Source: a bacterium | GTDB taxonomy: Bacteria > JACRDZ01 > JAQUKH01 | Assembly (NCBI GenBank): GCA_028719205.1 | Contig: JAQUKH010000019.1 | Coordinates: forward strand, 1-50,731 | DNA: 50,731 nucleotides | Direction of reading: 5' to 3' | Part shown: positions 7,042 to 15,513 of the stretch, piece after piece | Numbering within the stretch: the first letter of the stretch is position 1 | Layout of the letters: every line of letters begins with the position of its first letter | Notes under the pieces: model-generated | The model's input: the letters and a program-made list of their open reading frames with translations, nothing else | Told to the model about the DNA's origin: nothing | The model's database searches: none | Position numbers and translations under genes: made by a program

Positions 7042-8445
7042 TCATCTGCCATAGAGATCATCTAATCTCTCAATGTCATCCTCACCTAAATACTCACCAT
7101 TCTGGATTTCTATTATTTCTAAAGGCATTTCACCCGGATTTTCGAGCCTATGTATGGTGGTTTTCGGGATATAAGCGGATTCATTTTCTTGTATGATTAA
7201 TTCTTTTTCTCCGATAGTAACTTTCGCGGTCCCTTTTATTACTACCCAGTGTTCCGAACGATGCTTATGTCTCTGGAGGCTCAATTTGGAATTTATATTA
7301 ATTACTATTCTTTTAATTTTATACCGGTCACCTTCTTCAAGAACAGTGTAACTTCCCCAAGGCCTATAAGTACAAGTATGTTCCACTGCTTCTTTACGAT
7401 CACTCTTTTCCAATTTTACAATAAGTTCCTTAACCTTTTGGGAACACCCTCTTTTAGCTATTAAAGTGGCATCAGCAGTATCAATAATAAGGCAGTCTTC
7501 CATTTCTATTGCAGTTATTAATCTTTTGTCACCAATGATAAGGCAATTTTTTGTGCCGATAGTCACAACGTCACCTATTTCAGCGTTACCCGATTTATCT
7601 TTTTCCAATAGATCAAAAAAAGAATCCCATGACCCGATATCGCTCCAATATAGATCCATCGGAATAGTCACAACCCGTTCCGATTTTTCCATAACCGCGT
7701 AATCAATTGAAAGAGAAGGCATCTTATCAAATTCTTTCAACATATCATCAAAATTTTTCTCCAGCAATTTTTCAATTTGAGGGGCATATTTTCTTAGTTC
7801 TTCAATGATAGTGCCAATAGTAAAAGCAAACATTCCTGAATTCCAATAATAATCCCCTGACTCAATATATTTTTGAGCCGTCTCTTTATCCGGCTTCTCC
7901 ACAAACTTCTCTACCTTTAAATAATTGATCTCTTCCGACTTCTTACTTGTGACTTGTGACTTGCAACTTGCAACTTTAATGTATCCATACCCCGTTTCAG
8001 GTTTTAGCGGTTTTATGCCAAAAGTAACCATATAGCCTTCTTTAGCGGTCTCTTCAGCATATTTTAAATACTTATTAAACATATCTTCATTTTTTATCAT
8101 CTGGTCTGACGGCAAAACACATATTACTTCATCTAAACCGCAGCTAAGTTTTTCAATACAGTATTTTACGCCTAAGGCTATCGCCGGAGCGGTATTTTTG
8201 CTCATGGGTTCAAGGATTATATGAGCAGGAAAGAGCGAAGAAATATCGGATTTTACATGAAATTGATATTTATCGTTAGTTATGAAAATAATATCCTTTA
8301 ATGACACCCGCCCTGAAAGCCTTGCTATGGTTTGCTGTAAAAAGGATTTGTCATTATTTATTTTTAAAAATTGTTTCGGATAATTACGCCTGCTCATCGG
8401 CCAAAGCCGTGTCCCTGATCCGCCTGCTAAAATAAATGTTTTCAT
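7042..8445 (-). CDS. manC: Mannose-1-phosphate guanylyltransferase / mannose-6-phosphate isomerase (bifunctional)
   Basis: The 467-residue protein has an N-terminal nucleotidyltransferase domain ([16 protein letters not shown] at 4-19, EPMSKNTAPAIA near 79-90, FVEKPD near 181-186). Its C-terminal cupin carries the type II phosphomannose-isomerase signature LQRHKHRSEHW. Both together make GDP-mannose from mannose-6-phosphate or fructose-6-phosphate (the phosphomannomutase is elsewhere). Residues about 158-171 (ASCKSQVTSKKSEE) are encoded by a 7-nt tandem repeat and lie in a loop just before the conserved KVEKFVEKP, where relatives are shorter. The insertion keeps the frame. The start has AGAAGGGG about 4 nt upstream. 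The gene follows an O-antigen ligase gene by 14 nt. Confidence 0.93.
   Translation of the reverse strand: MKTFILAGGSGTRLWPMSRRNYPKQFLKINNDKSFLQQTIARLSGRVSLKDIIFITNDKYQFHVKSDISSLFPAHIILEPMSKNTAPAIALGVKYCIEKLSCGLDEVICVLPSDQMIKNEDMFNKYLKYAEETAKEGYMVTFGIKPLKPETGYGYIKVASCKSQVTSKKSEEINYLKVEKFVEKPDKETAQKYIESGDYYWNSGMFAFTIGTIIEELRKYAPQIEKLLEKNFDDMLKEFDKMPSLSIDYAVMEKSERVVTIPMDLYWSDIGSWDSFFDLLEKDKSGNAEIGDVVTIGTKNCLIIGDKRLITAIEMEDCLIIDTADATLIAKRGCSQKVKELIVKLEKSDRKEAVEHTCTYRPWGSYTVLEEGDRYKIKRIVININSKLSLQRHKHRSEHWVVIKGTAKVTIGEKELIIQENESAYIPKTTIHRLENPGEMPLEIIEIQNGEYLGEDDIERLDDLYGR
7938..7977. repeat. Heptanucleotide tandem repeat inside manC
   Basis: On the plus strand the sequence runs as 7-nt units: acttctt, acttgtg, acttgtg, acttgca, acttgca, then a partial actt. 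Seven is not a multiple of three, but the whole insert keeps the manC frame and encodes Ser/Lys/Gln/Val-rich residues (CKSQVTSKKS). ACTTGTG/ACTTGCA strings of this type are dispersed in some environmental bacterial genomes (recollection, not checked). Confidence 0.8.
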
Positions 8446-8459
8446 CCGCCCCTTCTTTT

Positions 8460-9728
8460 TTAATTTTCCTTTTGTTCGTTAGCAATTTTTCCAATTATAA
8501 ATATTAAAGCGATATTAAACCATAAAAACATGGAGATCTTTTCATTCTTATTATGATTGGCAAAAAATATTGTTGTCTGGGAACAAGCAAAATACCCAAT
8601 TAGACTGACATACGCGCTATCAAGTAAATTTTTCAGTTTATAATCTTCCAGTTTATTTCTTATTTTATAATATTTCCTGAAAGGAACAACTATAATTGTT
8701 AAAAAACTAACCAATCCTATTATCCCATTTTCGGAAGCAATATGTAAGAAAATGTTATGCGCGTGCCAACCTTTTCCATAACTCTCAGTTGCCTCCGGCC
8801 TTTTATACTTTTCATAAACTATATCATATGTTCCAGGCCCGATCCCAAAAAAAGGAAAATCTTTTATCATGCTTGCTGAACTTTTCCATGCGGGAATTCT
8901 GTCTCCGGTGGTGTCTTTAAAATTAACCAGGGAAACAGCTCTTTCTTTAAAGGTAGAGGGCAAAATTAAAAACACAAAATAAAAGATTAGAAAAATCAGG
9001 GTAAAAAATCTCCAGTTTTTCAATACATGCATATAAAGTAAAACAAAAACCATAACAACCACCAGAAACCCTATCCAACTGCCCCGTGAATAGCTAACGG
9101 CTACACCTACTGTTAAAACAATTAATCCAGAAATAAAAAAAATCGAGGCAACCAGTTTTTTCTTGTAATTAAGAAGAAATCCGACAAAAAAAGGCATGGT
9201 AAGAACACCGGCACCCCCAAATTCAGCACGCCCGACAAAACTATAATAATTACTGTCACTTATTCCCAATTGTGTCTTAATATGCTGAAAAATACCCCGG
9301 CTAACCGTATAAAGAACAGAAATTAAAAGAACAAATAATATTACTTCAAGTTTATTTTTGTCTTTTATATTATTTATTATCAAATAATAAAAGGCTATAC
9401 AGAGTATAAAATCCCGGAAATATAATAAAGATACTTTCGGGTCAGAGGAAAAGAAAATAGAAAGGATAAAAGTCAGAAGATAAAATAAAACAGGCCAATA
9501 TAAATCAGTTTTTTCCCAGCTTTTTTCTTTATTAACAAGTTTTTTGATTATCCAGATAACTGTTACCGCAATTAAAACATTTCTTAAACTATGGAGGCTT
9601 ACTATTTTATCACTAATAGCAAAATCAAAACCAATTCCACCCATCACGCTAATTAATAATATTATTAAACTTAAAATAAATAGATCAAAATAACCTTCTG
9701 TATTTAAGCTTGAAATTAGTTTTCCCAT
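8460..9728 (-). CDS. O-antigen ligase / polymerase family membrane protein (Wzy_C type)
   Basis: The 422-residue protein has about 11-12 predicted membrane helices. A large periplasmic loop (about 265-330) contains GDRIPAWKSS and GIGPGTYD, then WHAHNIFLHIASENGIIGL. The SYSRGSWIGF motif precedes the loop. These are the family signatures of WaaL/RfaL ligases and Wzy polymerases (PF04932). It would join undecaprenyl-linked glycan to lipid A core or polymerise repeats in the periplasm. A second member is at 24127. It is followed after 14 nt by manC. No strong Shine-Dalgarno is visible before the ATG. Sequence alone does not separate ligase from polymerase. Confidence 0.82.
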   Translation of the reverse strand: MGKLISSLNTEGYFDLFILSLIILLISVMGGIGFDFAISDKIVSLHSLRNVLIAVTVIWIIKKLVNKEKSWEKTDLYWPVLFYLLTFILSIFFSSDPKVSLLYFRDFILCIAFYYLIINNIKDKNKLEVILFVLLISVLYTVSRGIFQHIKTQLGISDSNYYSFVGRAEFGGAGVLTMPFFVGFLLNYKKKLVASIFFISGLIVLTVGVAVSYSRGSWIGFLVVVMVFVLLYMHVLKNWRFFTLIFLIFYFVFLILPSTFKERAVSLVNFKDTTGDRIPAWKSSASMIKDFPFFGIGPGTYDIVYEKYKRPEATESYGKGWHAHNIFLHIASENGIIGLVSFLTIIVVPFRKYYKIRNKLEDYKLKNLLDSAYVSLIGYFACSQTTIFFANHNKNEKISMFLWFNIALIFIIGKIANEQKEN

Positions 9729-9803
9729 GGTATGATAAATTCATTTATTTTATTAAGGTAAAAATACTTTCTAAATCTTTTATATAAAACCTAAAAGCTT
9801 TCA

Positions 9804-11219
9804 TTAACCGAATAATAATCTATAACCAGTTTGTATTTTAATAAATAATTGTTTAAATGATTTTGTGCGATTTAATTCTCGTAAAAGAAAACGCGGTGAA
9901 CGATAAAAATGAGCCATCGCTTTACTCTGCATTCGCCTTAACTCTGAAACAGGAAAATCGTGAGCGTAATGTAGTTTAAAATCAGTAGTGGGATTCTCCG
10001 CAAATTTAAGCCAGTAATCGTATTTATAATATCCTTTATCCAAAAGGTCTTGATATAATTTAGTTTTAGGAAATGGCGTGCAAAGCGAATAAGTTACATA
10101 ATCCGGTTTTATTTTTTTGATCAATTTTAAACTTTGATTGAAATCTTCCATAGTTTCAGAAGGAGAACCTATCATCATGTACGCATAAGTATCAATATTA
10201 AAACGTTTTGTAATTTCAAAAGCTTTTATTATTTGGTTAATAGTTATACCTTTTTCAAGATTGTCTAAAATACGCTGCGAGCCGCTTTCTACTCCATAAT
10301 GTATCCGGTAACACCCGGATTTCTTTAAAAATCCCAGCATTTCCTCATCAATAGTATTAACTCTTGAGCTAATTTTATATTTTATTTTGATATTTTCATT
10401 TAATATTGCTTTGCATAACTCAATGATTCTTTTCTTATTTACAGTTATTGTATCATCTAAAAAAAATATTTCCTTAATGCCACGGTCATACAAAACTTTT
10501 ATTTCTTTCAATATATTCTCAGCACTTCTGCTCCGAAAATGGCTTTTCCTCATATCACAAAAAATACAACCGAAAGGACATCCACGAGAAGTTTGCATAT
10601 AAGCAGTATGGACATCATTCGATAATATATGAGTATATTTGGACAAATCTATTAAATCATGTGCCGGTAATGGTATTTCATCCAAATCAGTAATTGGCTC
10701 TCTTTTATCATTTATAATCACATTACCGTTTTTATCTTTCCATCCAAGTCCGTTTATTCCGTAATATTCCTCATTCAAAGTATCCTTTTGCATTTTCTCA
10801 ATTAATTCTGAAAAGGTTTTTTCTCCTTCTCCCATGACAATAAAATCAACAGATTTAAAAGTACATGTCTCTTTTGGATATAACGTGGGATGGAACCCGC
10901 CAAAACAAATTTTAATATTTTTATCAATACTTTTTATGATGTCCGCCGCCTTCAGACAATCAATAAGATTAAAAGTAAGAACACTCATTCCTACAACATC
11001 CGGTTTATTCTCTTTTATTATATTAACAATTTCTTCGTAGTCAAATCCCTTAGCAATACAATCAATAATCTCCGGAATGATCCCTGTTTTATCACGCAGA
11101 TAACCCGCAACATAAAGAATACCTAATTTGGGACGAAACTCACGATTTTTAACGATTTTTTGTAATGTATATGAATCAGTTGAAGATTTTTCGGGAGGTA
11201 TAAGGAATAATATTTTCAC
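9804..11219 (-). CDS. B12-binding-domain radical SAM protein (copy 1)
   Basis: The 471-residue protein has an N-terminal cobalamin-binding-like Rossmann domain (about 1-150; VGMSVLTFN, CFGGFHPTLYP, GEGEKTF). The radical SAM core follows, with SRGCPFGCIFC supplying Cys214, Cys218 and Cys221 for the 4Fe-4S cluster, and then GVESGSQRILD and YMMIGSPSETMEDF. The C-terminal tail FYRSPRFLLREL is typical of BchE-like proteins. Known relatives methylate or rearrange lipids, tetrapyrroles and other substrates; the substrate here is unknown. A GTG start overlaps the preceding epimerase stop codon as GTGA, so it is translationally coupled to the UDP-L-amino-sugar genes. Two paralogues lie at 27906 and 45010. 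Confidence 0.88.
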   Translation of the reverse strand: MKILFLIPPEKSSTDSYTLQKIVKNREFRPKLGILYVAGYLRDKTGIIPEIIDCIAKGFDYEEIVNIIKENKPDVVGMSVLTFNLIDCLKAADIIKSIDKNIKICFGGFHPTLYPKETCTFKSVDFIVMGEGEKTFSELIEKMQKDTLNEEYYGINGLGWKDKNGNVIINDKREPITDLDEIPLPAHDLIDLSKYTHILSNDVHTAYMQTSRGCPFGCIFCDMRKSHFRSRSAENILKEIKVLYDRGIKEIFFLDDTITVNKKRIIELCKAILNENIKIKYKISSRVNTIDEEMLGFLKKSGCYRIHYGVESGSQRILDNLEKGITINQIIKAFEITKRFNIDTYAYMMIGSPSETMEDFNQSLKLIKKIKPDYVTYSLCTPFPKTKLYQDLLDKGYYKYDYWLKFAENPTTDFKLHYAHDFPVSELRRMQSKAMAHFYRSPRFLLRELNRTKSFKQLFIKIQTGYRLLFG

Positions 11220-12328
11220 AATAAGTCCTTCAATTTTCCGATTTTCTGATCGTTATAGCCTAAAATAATTTTTATAACAGTAGCTGAAACATTATTTTTT
11301 ATATATTCATCCGGCACATTCCAATTTACCTGTTCACTTAAAACTAACTTAACTGATTGAACAATCATTTTTGAATCAATTCCAGTCAGCATATTACTTC
11401 CACATTCTATTGTTTCAGGCCTTTCAGTAACGTCCCTGATCGTAATATTTGGAACTTTAAAAATACAGCTTTCTTCCTGTACCGTGCCACTATCACTAAT
11501 AACACAAAAAGCATTTTTCTCTAAAAAAACAAAATCAAAAAAACCCAGAGGTTCGAGAAACTTTATTCTGTTATTTTTTACTTTTAAATTGAATTTTTCC
11601 ATTTTATTTCTAGTCCTTGGATGTAAACTGCAAATAATGGGAAACTCATACTCATCACTTAACATGTCTAATGCTTCCAGAATACTGGATAACCGTTCTT
11701 TATCATCTACATTTTCTTCACGGTGCATAGTAACCAAAAAATATTTTTGCTTATCAATTTTTAAATTATCAAATATTTTACTCGATTTTATCTTTGATTT
11801 ATATGCTTCTAAAACTTCAAAAATGGGATTTCCGGTAATAAATATTCTATTAATAGCTATCCCCTCTCTTAGTAAATTTTCTTTACTATTATGCGTATAG
11901 GGTAATAAAATAGTGCTTGAGTGGTCTATTACTTTTCTATTTACTTCTTCAGGTACTCTGTCATTAAAACAACGATTACCGGCTTCCATATGAAAAATTG
12001 CGATCCCCATTCGTTTTGCGATAAAGCTGACTAATCCACTATTAGTATCACCAAGGATAAGAATTCTTTCAGGTTTAACTTTTTTTATAACTTTTTCTGA
12101 TTCGATCAGAATCTTTCCGATCTGTTCCGCAAAATTTTCGCTTTTTACTCCAAGAAAATAATCCGGAGGCCTTATTCCAAGGTCATTAAAAAAAACTTCA
12201 TTAAGCTGATAATCATAGTTTTGCCCGGTATGAACCAATGTATGGTCACAATATTTATCCAGCTTTTTTATAATTAAACTCAGCCTTATTATCTCCGGGC
12301 GAGTACCTAAAACAGTAAGAACTCTCAT
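11216..12328 (-). CDS. UDP-N-acetyl-hexosamine 2-epimerase (WecB/WbjD/WbvD-like)
   Basis: The 370-residue GT-B-fold epimerase has the N-terminal TVLGTRPEIIRL, HTGQNYDYQLNEVFF, ILGDTNSGL, HMEAGNRCFNDRVPEEVNR and SDSGTVQEE motifs of non-hydrolysing UDP-GlcNAc 2-epimerases. Its operon position after a CapE/WbjB-like dehydratase and an RmlD-like reductase makes it the third enzyme of the UDP-L-FucNAc or UDP-L-QuiNAc route, inverting C2 of the UDP-L-6-deoxy-HexNAc. It overlaps the dehydratase stop by 4 nt and the next radical SAM gene by 4 nt. A plain WecB (UDP-ManNAc) role is the alternative, but the trio context argues against it. Confidence 0.87.
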   Translation of the reverse strand: MRVLTVLGTRPEIIRLSLIIKKLDKYCDHTLVHTGQNYDYQLNEVFFNDLGIRPPDYFLGVKSENFAEQIGKILIESEKVIKKVKPERILILGDTNSGLVSFIAKRMGIAIFHMEAGNRCFNDRVPEEVNRKVIDHSSTILLPYTHNSKENLLREGIAINRIFITGNPIFEVLEAYKSKIKSSKIFDNLKIDKQKYFLVTMHREENVDDKERLSSILEALDMLSDEYEFPIICSLHPRTRNKMEKFNLKVKNNRIKFLEPLGFFDFVFLEKNAFCVISDSGTVQEESCIFKVPNITIRDVTERPETIECGSNMLTGIDSKMIVQSVKLVLSEQVNWNVPDEYIKNNVSATVIKIILGYNDQKIGKLKDLL

Positions 12329-13383
12329 TTTAATAATTCCTCCCTGGGAACTATTGAAGAATAATCCAGTAATTTTTCTTTTTTAAAAAATATTTTCAGA
12401 TCTTCCTTTTTGAAAAGATAATCAGCCGAACTAAATTCGCCTTTTAAAACCATTTTCTTTATTGCAGATGAACGTATTTCACGAAATAAAGGTTGAATAA
12501 CAAAATAACCATCCCGTTCTATTGTCCGAAGACATTCTTCTTCAGAAACCAGAATTTCATGAAGTTTTTCACCCGGCCTTATTCCTGTTATTACTTTTTT
12601 TATTTTTTTATGGCCCATTAAGACATCAACAATATCAACAACATTCGCTGAACGTATTTTAGGAATATAAGTTTCACCGGGCAAGGCTTTTTTTACAGCC
12701 GCAAATATTGTATCCACCGCACTTTCCAGGCTTATCAAAAACCTTGTCATTTCAGTGCTTGTTATTGTAACCGGCCCACCCAGGCGAATTTGTTGCAGAA
12801 ATAAAGGAATAACAGATCCCCTTGAAGCTATAACATTGCCATATCTTACGCAAATAAAACGCGTAGCTTTATAATTTAGATTAGCATTAATAAAAATACG
12901 CTCCTGAATCGCTTTGCTCATACCCATTACATTAATAGGTTTACAGGCTTTATCGGTTGATATACCAACAACTGTTTTAACCGGCAGACAGTGATCTTTA
13001 ATAACTCTAACAATATTTTCTACCCCGGTAATATTTGTTAATACCGCTTCATAGGGGAAATATTCACAGGTTGGGACTTGTTTAAGCGCTGCCGCATTAA
13101 AAACAATATCCACATTCCTGAGAACTGCTGAGAGGTTAGATACACTACGCACATCACCAATATGAAAATCAAGTATTTCTTCCGCATTTTTATAAATAAT
13201 CTCGTCTGTTGCAATCGGCATATTTTTATATAACATGCGCATTTCATGCTGTTTAGCCTCATCTCTGGAAAACACAATGACTTTCTTTGGTTTACCTTCT
13301 TCCGCTGAAAGTAACCGCCGCACCAATGTTTTACCAAGAGAACCGGTTCCTCCGGTAACCAATATACGTTTATTAGTGAACAT
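12325..13383 (-). CDS. UDP-GlcNAc 4,6-dehydratase / 5- or 3,5-epimerase (WbjB/CapE/FnlA-like)
   Basis: With the ATG at 13383 it has 352 residues. The start is set by a strong GGAGG about 4 nt upstream; a frame extension to 13401 adds six residues without such a site. The NAD motif is GGTGSLG (11-17). Instead of the YxxxK pair it has the FlaA1-type catalytic set STDKACKPINVMGMSK (Lys145, Met153, Lys157), as in S. aureus CapE and Pseudomonas WbjB. These inverting dehydratases turn UDP-GlcNAc into a UDP-4-keto-6-deoxy-L-HexNAc. It overlaps the reductase upstream by 11 nt and the 2-epimerase downstream by 4 nt, so the three enzymes form a unit. The retaining homologue FlaA1/PglF is represented separately at 15514. 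Confidence 0.88.
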   Translation of the reverse strand: MFTNKRILVTGGTGSLGKTLVRRLLSAEEGKPKKVIVFSRDEAKQHEMRMLYKNMPIATDEIIYKNAEEILDFHIGDVRSVSNLSAVLRNVDIVFNAAALKQVPTCEYFPYEAVLTNITGVENIVRVIKDHCLPVKTVVGISTDKACKPINVMGMSKAIQERIFINANLNYKATRFICVRYGNVIASRGSVIPLFLQQIRLGGPVTITSTEMTRFLISLESAVDTIFAAVKKALPGETYIPKIRSANVVDIVDVLMGHKKIKKVITGIRPGEKLHEILVSEEECLRTIERDGYFVIQPLFREIRSSAIKKMVLKGEFSSADYLFKKEDLKIFFKKEKLLDYSSIVPREELLK

Positions 13384-14260
13384 CTCTCCTCCATTTTTCA
13401 TATTTAGGTATTTCTTTTATTAAATCTGTAATCATTAAATCCCAGGACGGTGAAGAATATTTTGTAATTCCGCAAAAATTTGACGAATCAAGGCTTCTGT
13501 CACAAAAAAAATCTTCATCAGGTTTTATATCAACATTAAAACCTAATTTATCCCTGATCAGGCATAAAAGATCAAATTTATTAATAGGCTTACTCGATAC
13601 GTGGTACAATCCGCACATATCAGGATAATTCCTAATAATATTCAAAAGAATTTCAGCAAGAACACTGGTAGTAAAACCGCTAAAAATAGCATTCTTGTAT
13701 CCCTTGATACTTTTTCCTTTTTGACTTAAAAACCATTCAACAAGCCCGACAGTCCTTTCGATCTCACGGCCAATTATAGAAGTTCTGATAGTCAGGCAAT
13801 TTTCTCCTGTAACTTCACCCAATAATTTACTCCTCCCGTATAAATCGTAAGCATCCGGCACATCTTTTTCACTATAATTACCTTTTTTTCCTGAAAAAAC
13901 ACAATCTGTACTGATATGAATAACCTTTATCTTTTTCGTCATGGATAATGCTTCAAGCCAGTGCGGCAATAGCGCATTAATCGTTATAGCATGAATTGAA
14001 TTTTCTGACTCCTTCAGTTTTTTTACTATACCGACACAATTAATAACTACATCAGGTTTAACCCTATCAAAAACAAACTTAACAGAATCAAAAGTATCCA
14101 TATTAACGTTATCTATCATTTTTGACGGGTTAAAAAACGATAGTTTCTGGAATTTTTCTTTAGACGACCGCACCGTTATCCATGTATCAAGAACGGGACT
14201 AAAAACCTGATATACCCTATGCCCCAGCATACCGTTTCCACCCAAAATCAAAACTTTCAT
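13373..14260 (-). CDS. RmlD-like SDR reductase (probable UDP-4-keto-6-deoxy-L-HexNAc reductase)
   Basis: The 295-residue SDR has GGNGMLGH (7-14), the STDCVFSG motif (Ser117-Thr118-Asp119) and YGRSK (Tyr141/Lys145). It resembles dTDP-4-dehydrorhamnose reductase and the WbvR-type reductase. WbjC/CapF enzymes of the L-FucNAc route have about 370 residues with a C-terminal cupin; this protein ends before any cupin. Short RmlD-like reductases act in the UDP-L-RhaNAc / UDP-L-QuiNAc route of Vibrio cholerae O37 (WbvB-WbvR-WbvD). The flanking WbjB-like and WecB-like genes give the same three-enzyme set. It could instead, or also, supply the missing RfbD activity for dTDP-rhamnose. The SDR call is firm; the substrate is inferred. 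Confidence 0.75.
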   Translation of the reverse strand: MKVLILGGNGMLGHRVYQVFSPVLDTWITVRSSKEKFQKLSFFNPSKMIDNVNMDTFDSVKFVFDRVKPDVVINCVGIVKKLKESENSIHAITINALLPHWLEALSMTKKIKVIHISTDCVFSGKKGNYSEKDVPDAYDLYGRSKLLGEVTGENCLTIRTSIIGREIERTVGLVEWFLSQKGKSIKGYKNAIFSGFTTSVLAEILLNIIRNYPDMCGLYHVSSKPINKFDLLCLIRDKLGFNVDIKPDEDFFCDRSLDSSNFCGITKYSSPSWDLMITDLIKEIPKYEKWRRDVH

Positions 14261-14271
14261 TCTATCACCTT

Positions 14272-15498
14272 CTATTCTTTATTTTTAACAATATTAATAA
14301 ATAACTGCTCAAATTTACTGCTGACAATATCAAGTGTGAAATTCTTTAAAAAATATTCTCTTGCTGATTTTCCCATCAACTCTCTTTCCGCCTTTGAAGT
14401 GTTTTTAAATTTCCTGACAGCAGAAGATAATTCCTTAGAGTTATCTGATGGACAAACAATACCGGCCGCAGATGATAATATTAAATCTGAGGCATCTCCC
14501 TCAACTGCCATCAATATTGGTTTCCCGCAAGCCATATAGGATATGGTTTTACTTGGAACCGTTAAGTTAAATAAAGGATCTCTTTTTAAATGTACTAAAA
14601 GAACATCCGCAATCGCGCAGATATCGGAAATATCCTTTGCCGGAAAACGCCCCAGGAAAAGTACATTACCAAGTCCTTTTATTTTACATAGAGATTTTAA
14701 TCTTTCCTCTTCAACACCGTCCCCAGCAAATACAAACTGGATATCATTAAGATCAACAAGTAACTCTGCTGATAATATTATGGTCTCTAATCCTTGCGCT
14801 AATCCCAGATTCCCGGCAAAAAGAATATTAAACTTATTTTTCATCCCTAATCGTTCCGCCAGCTTATCATTATAAGCCGCCGGTTTATAAATATTCTCAT
14901 CAGCCCAATTCGGAATCACGGCAATTTTTTCCGATGGAACACCTTTTTTTATAAGATTCTTTTTATAACCGGAAGACGGTACGCTAATACCCGCTGCCTT
15001 AGGATATATAAAATTCTCAATACCTGCCAATAAATTTATAAAAGATTTACTCTTAACCATTCCTGAAGCCATTACCGCCTCAGGCCAGATATCTTGTATA
15101 TCATACACAAGAGGGATATTATGAAACAATTTTAAACCCCATGCCGCGATCCCGGTTGTTGGCGGGGGAAGAAATACATACATACAGTCAGCTTTTTTTA
15201 CAAAAATATTCCCTATTATTATAACAGATATCATAAAAGAAGCATAATGCAAAATTCTCTTAATCGGAGATTTCCCGCCATGCGGAAAATGCAGCAGTCT
15301 CAAGATATCAACATTTTCGTACTTGTCCCAACGCCAAAGAGATAGTCTATATTCTTTATAAAAATGTGTATAAGGGACTGTTGGAAAACCGGTAATTATT
15401 GTAACTTTATGGCCTTTTTTTAATAAAGCGGCTGCCAACTCATGAACTCTCGGGCCGGGTTCCGGATAGCACCACTGTGTTAACATTATGATCTTCAA
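14272..15498 (-). CDS. WbuB-like family 4 glycosyltransferase
   Basis: The 408-residue GT-B protein has an N-terminus resembling WbuB (QWCYPEPGPRVHELA...GHKVTIITGFP), the central linker VIPNWADE and a donor domain with NILFAGNLGLAQGLET, FAGDGVEEERL and the EX7E-region segment VPSKTISYMACGKPIL. E. coli O26 WbuB is an L-FucNAc transferase encoded next to fnlABC. Here the gene likewise precedes the UDP-L-amino-sugar trio, so an L-FucNAc- or L-QuiNAc-type donor is a good guess. The frame begins with TTG at 15498, spaced 9 nt from GGAGG; an internal ATG would remove the first beta strand. It lies 15 nt after the WbpM-like gene. Confidence 0.83.
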   Translation of the reverse strand: MKIIMLTQWCYPEPGPRVHELAAALLKKGHKVTIITGFPTVPYTHFYKEYRLSLWRWDKYENVDILRLLHFPHGGKSPIKRILHYASFMISVIIIGNIFVKKADCMYVFLPPPTTGIAAWGLKLFHNIPLVYDIQDIWPEAVMASGMVKSKSFINLLAGIENFIYPKAAGISVPSSGYKKNLIKKGVPSEKIAVIPNWADENIYKPAAYNDKLAERLGMKNKFNILFAGNLGLAQGLETIILSAELLVDLNDIQFVFAGDGVEEERLKSLCKIKGLGNVLFLGRFPAKDISDICAIADVLLVHLKRDPLFNLTVPSKTISYMACGKPILMAVEGDASDLILSSAAGIVCPSDNSKELSSAVRKFKNTSKAERELMGKSAREYFLKNFTLDIVSSKFEQLFINIVKNKE

Positions 15499-15513
15499 AG
15501 AACAATGCCTCCT

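Noticed and set aside
13384-13401. Six-residue upstream extension of the WbjB/CapE-like gene
   Set aside because: The ATG at 13383 has a strong GGAGG at the correct distance and gives the normal family N-terminus.
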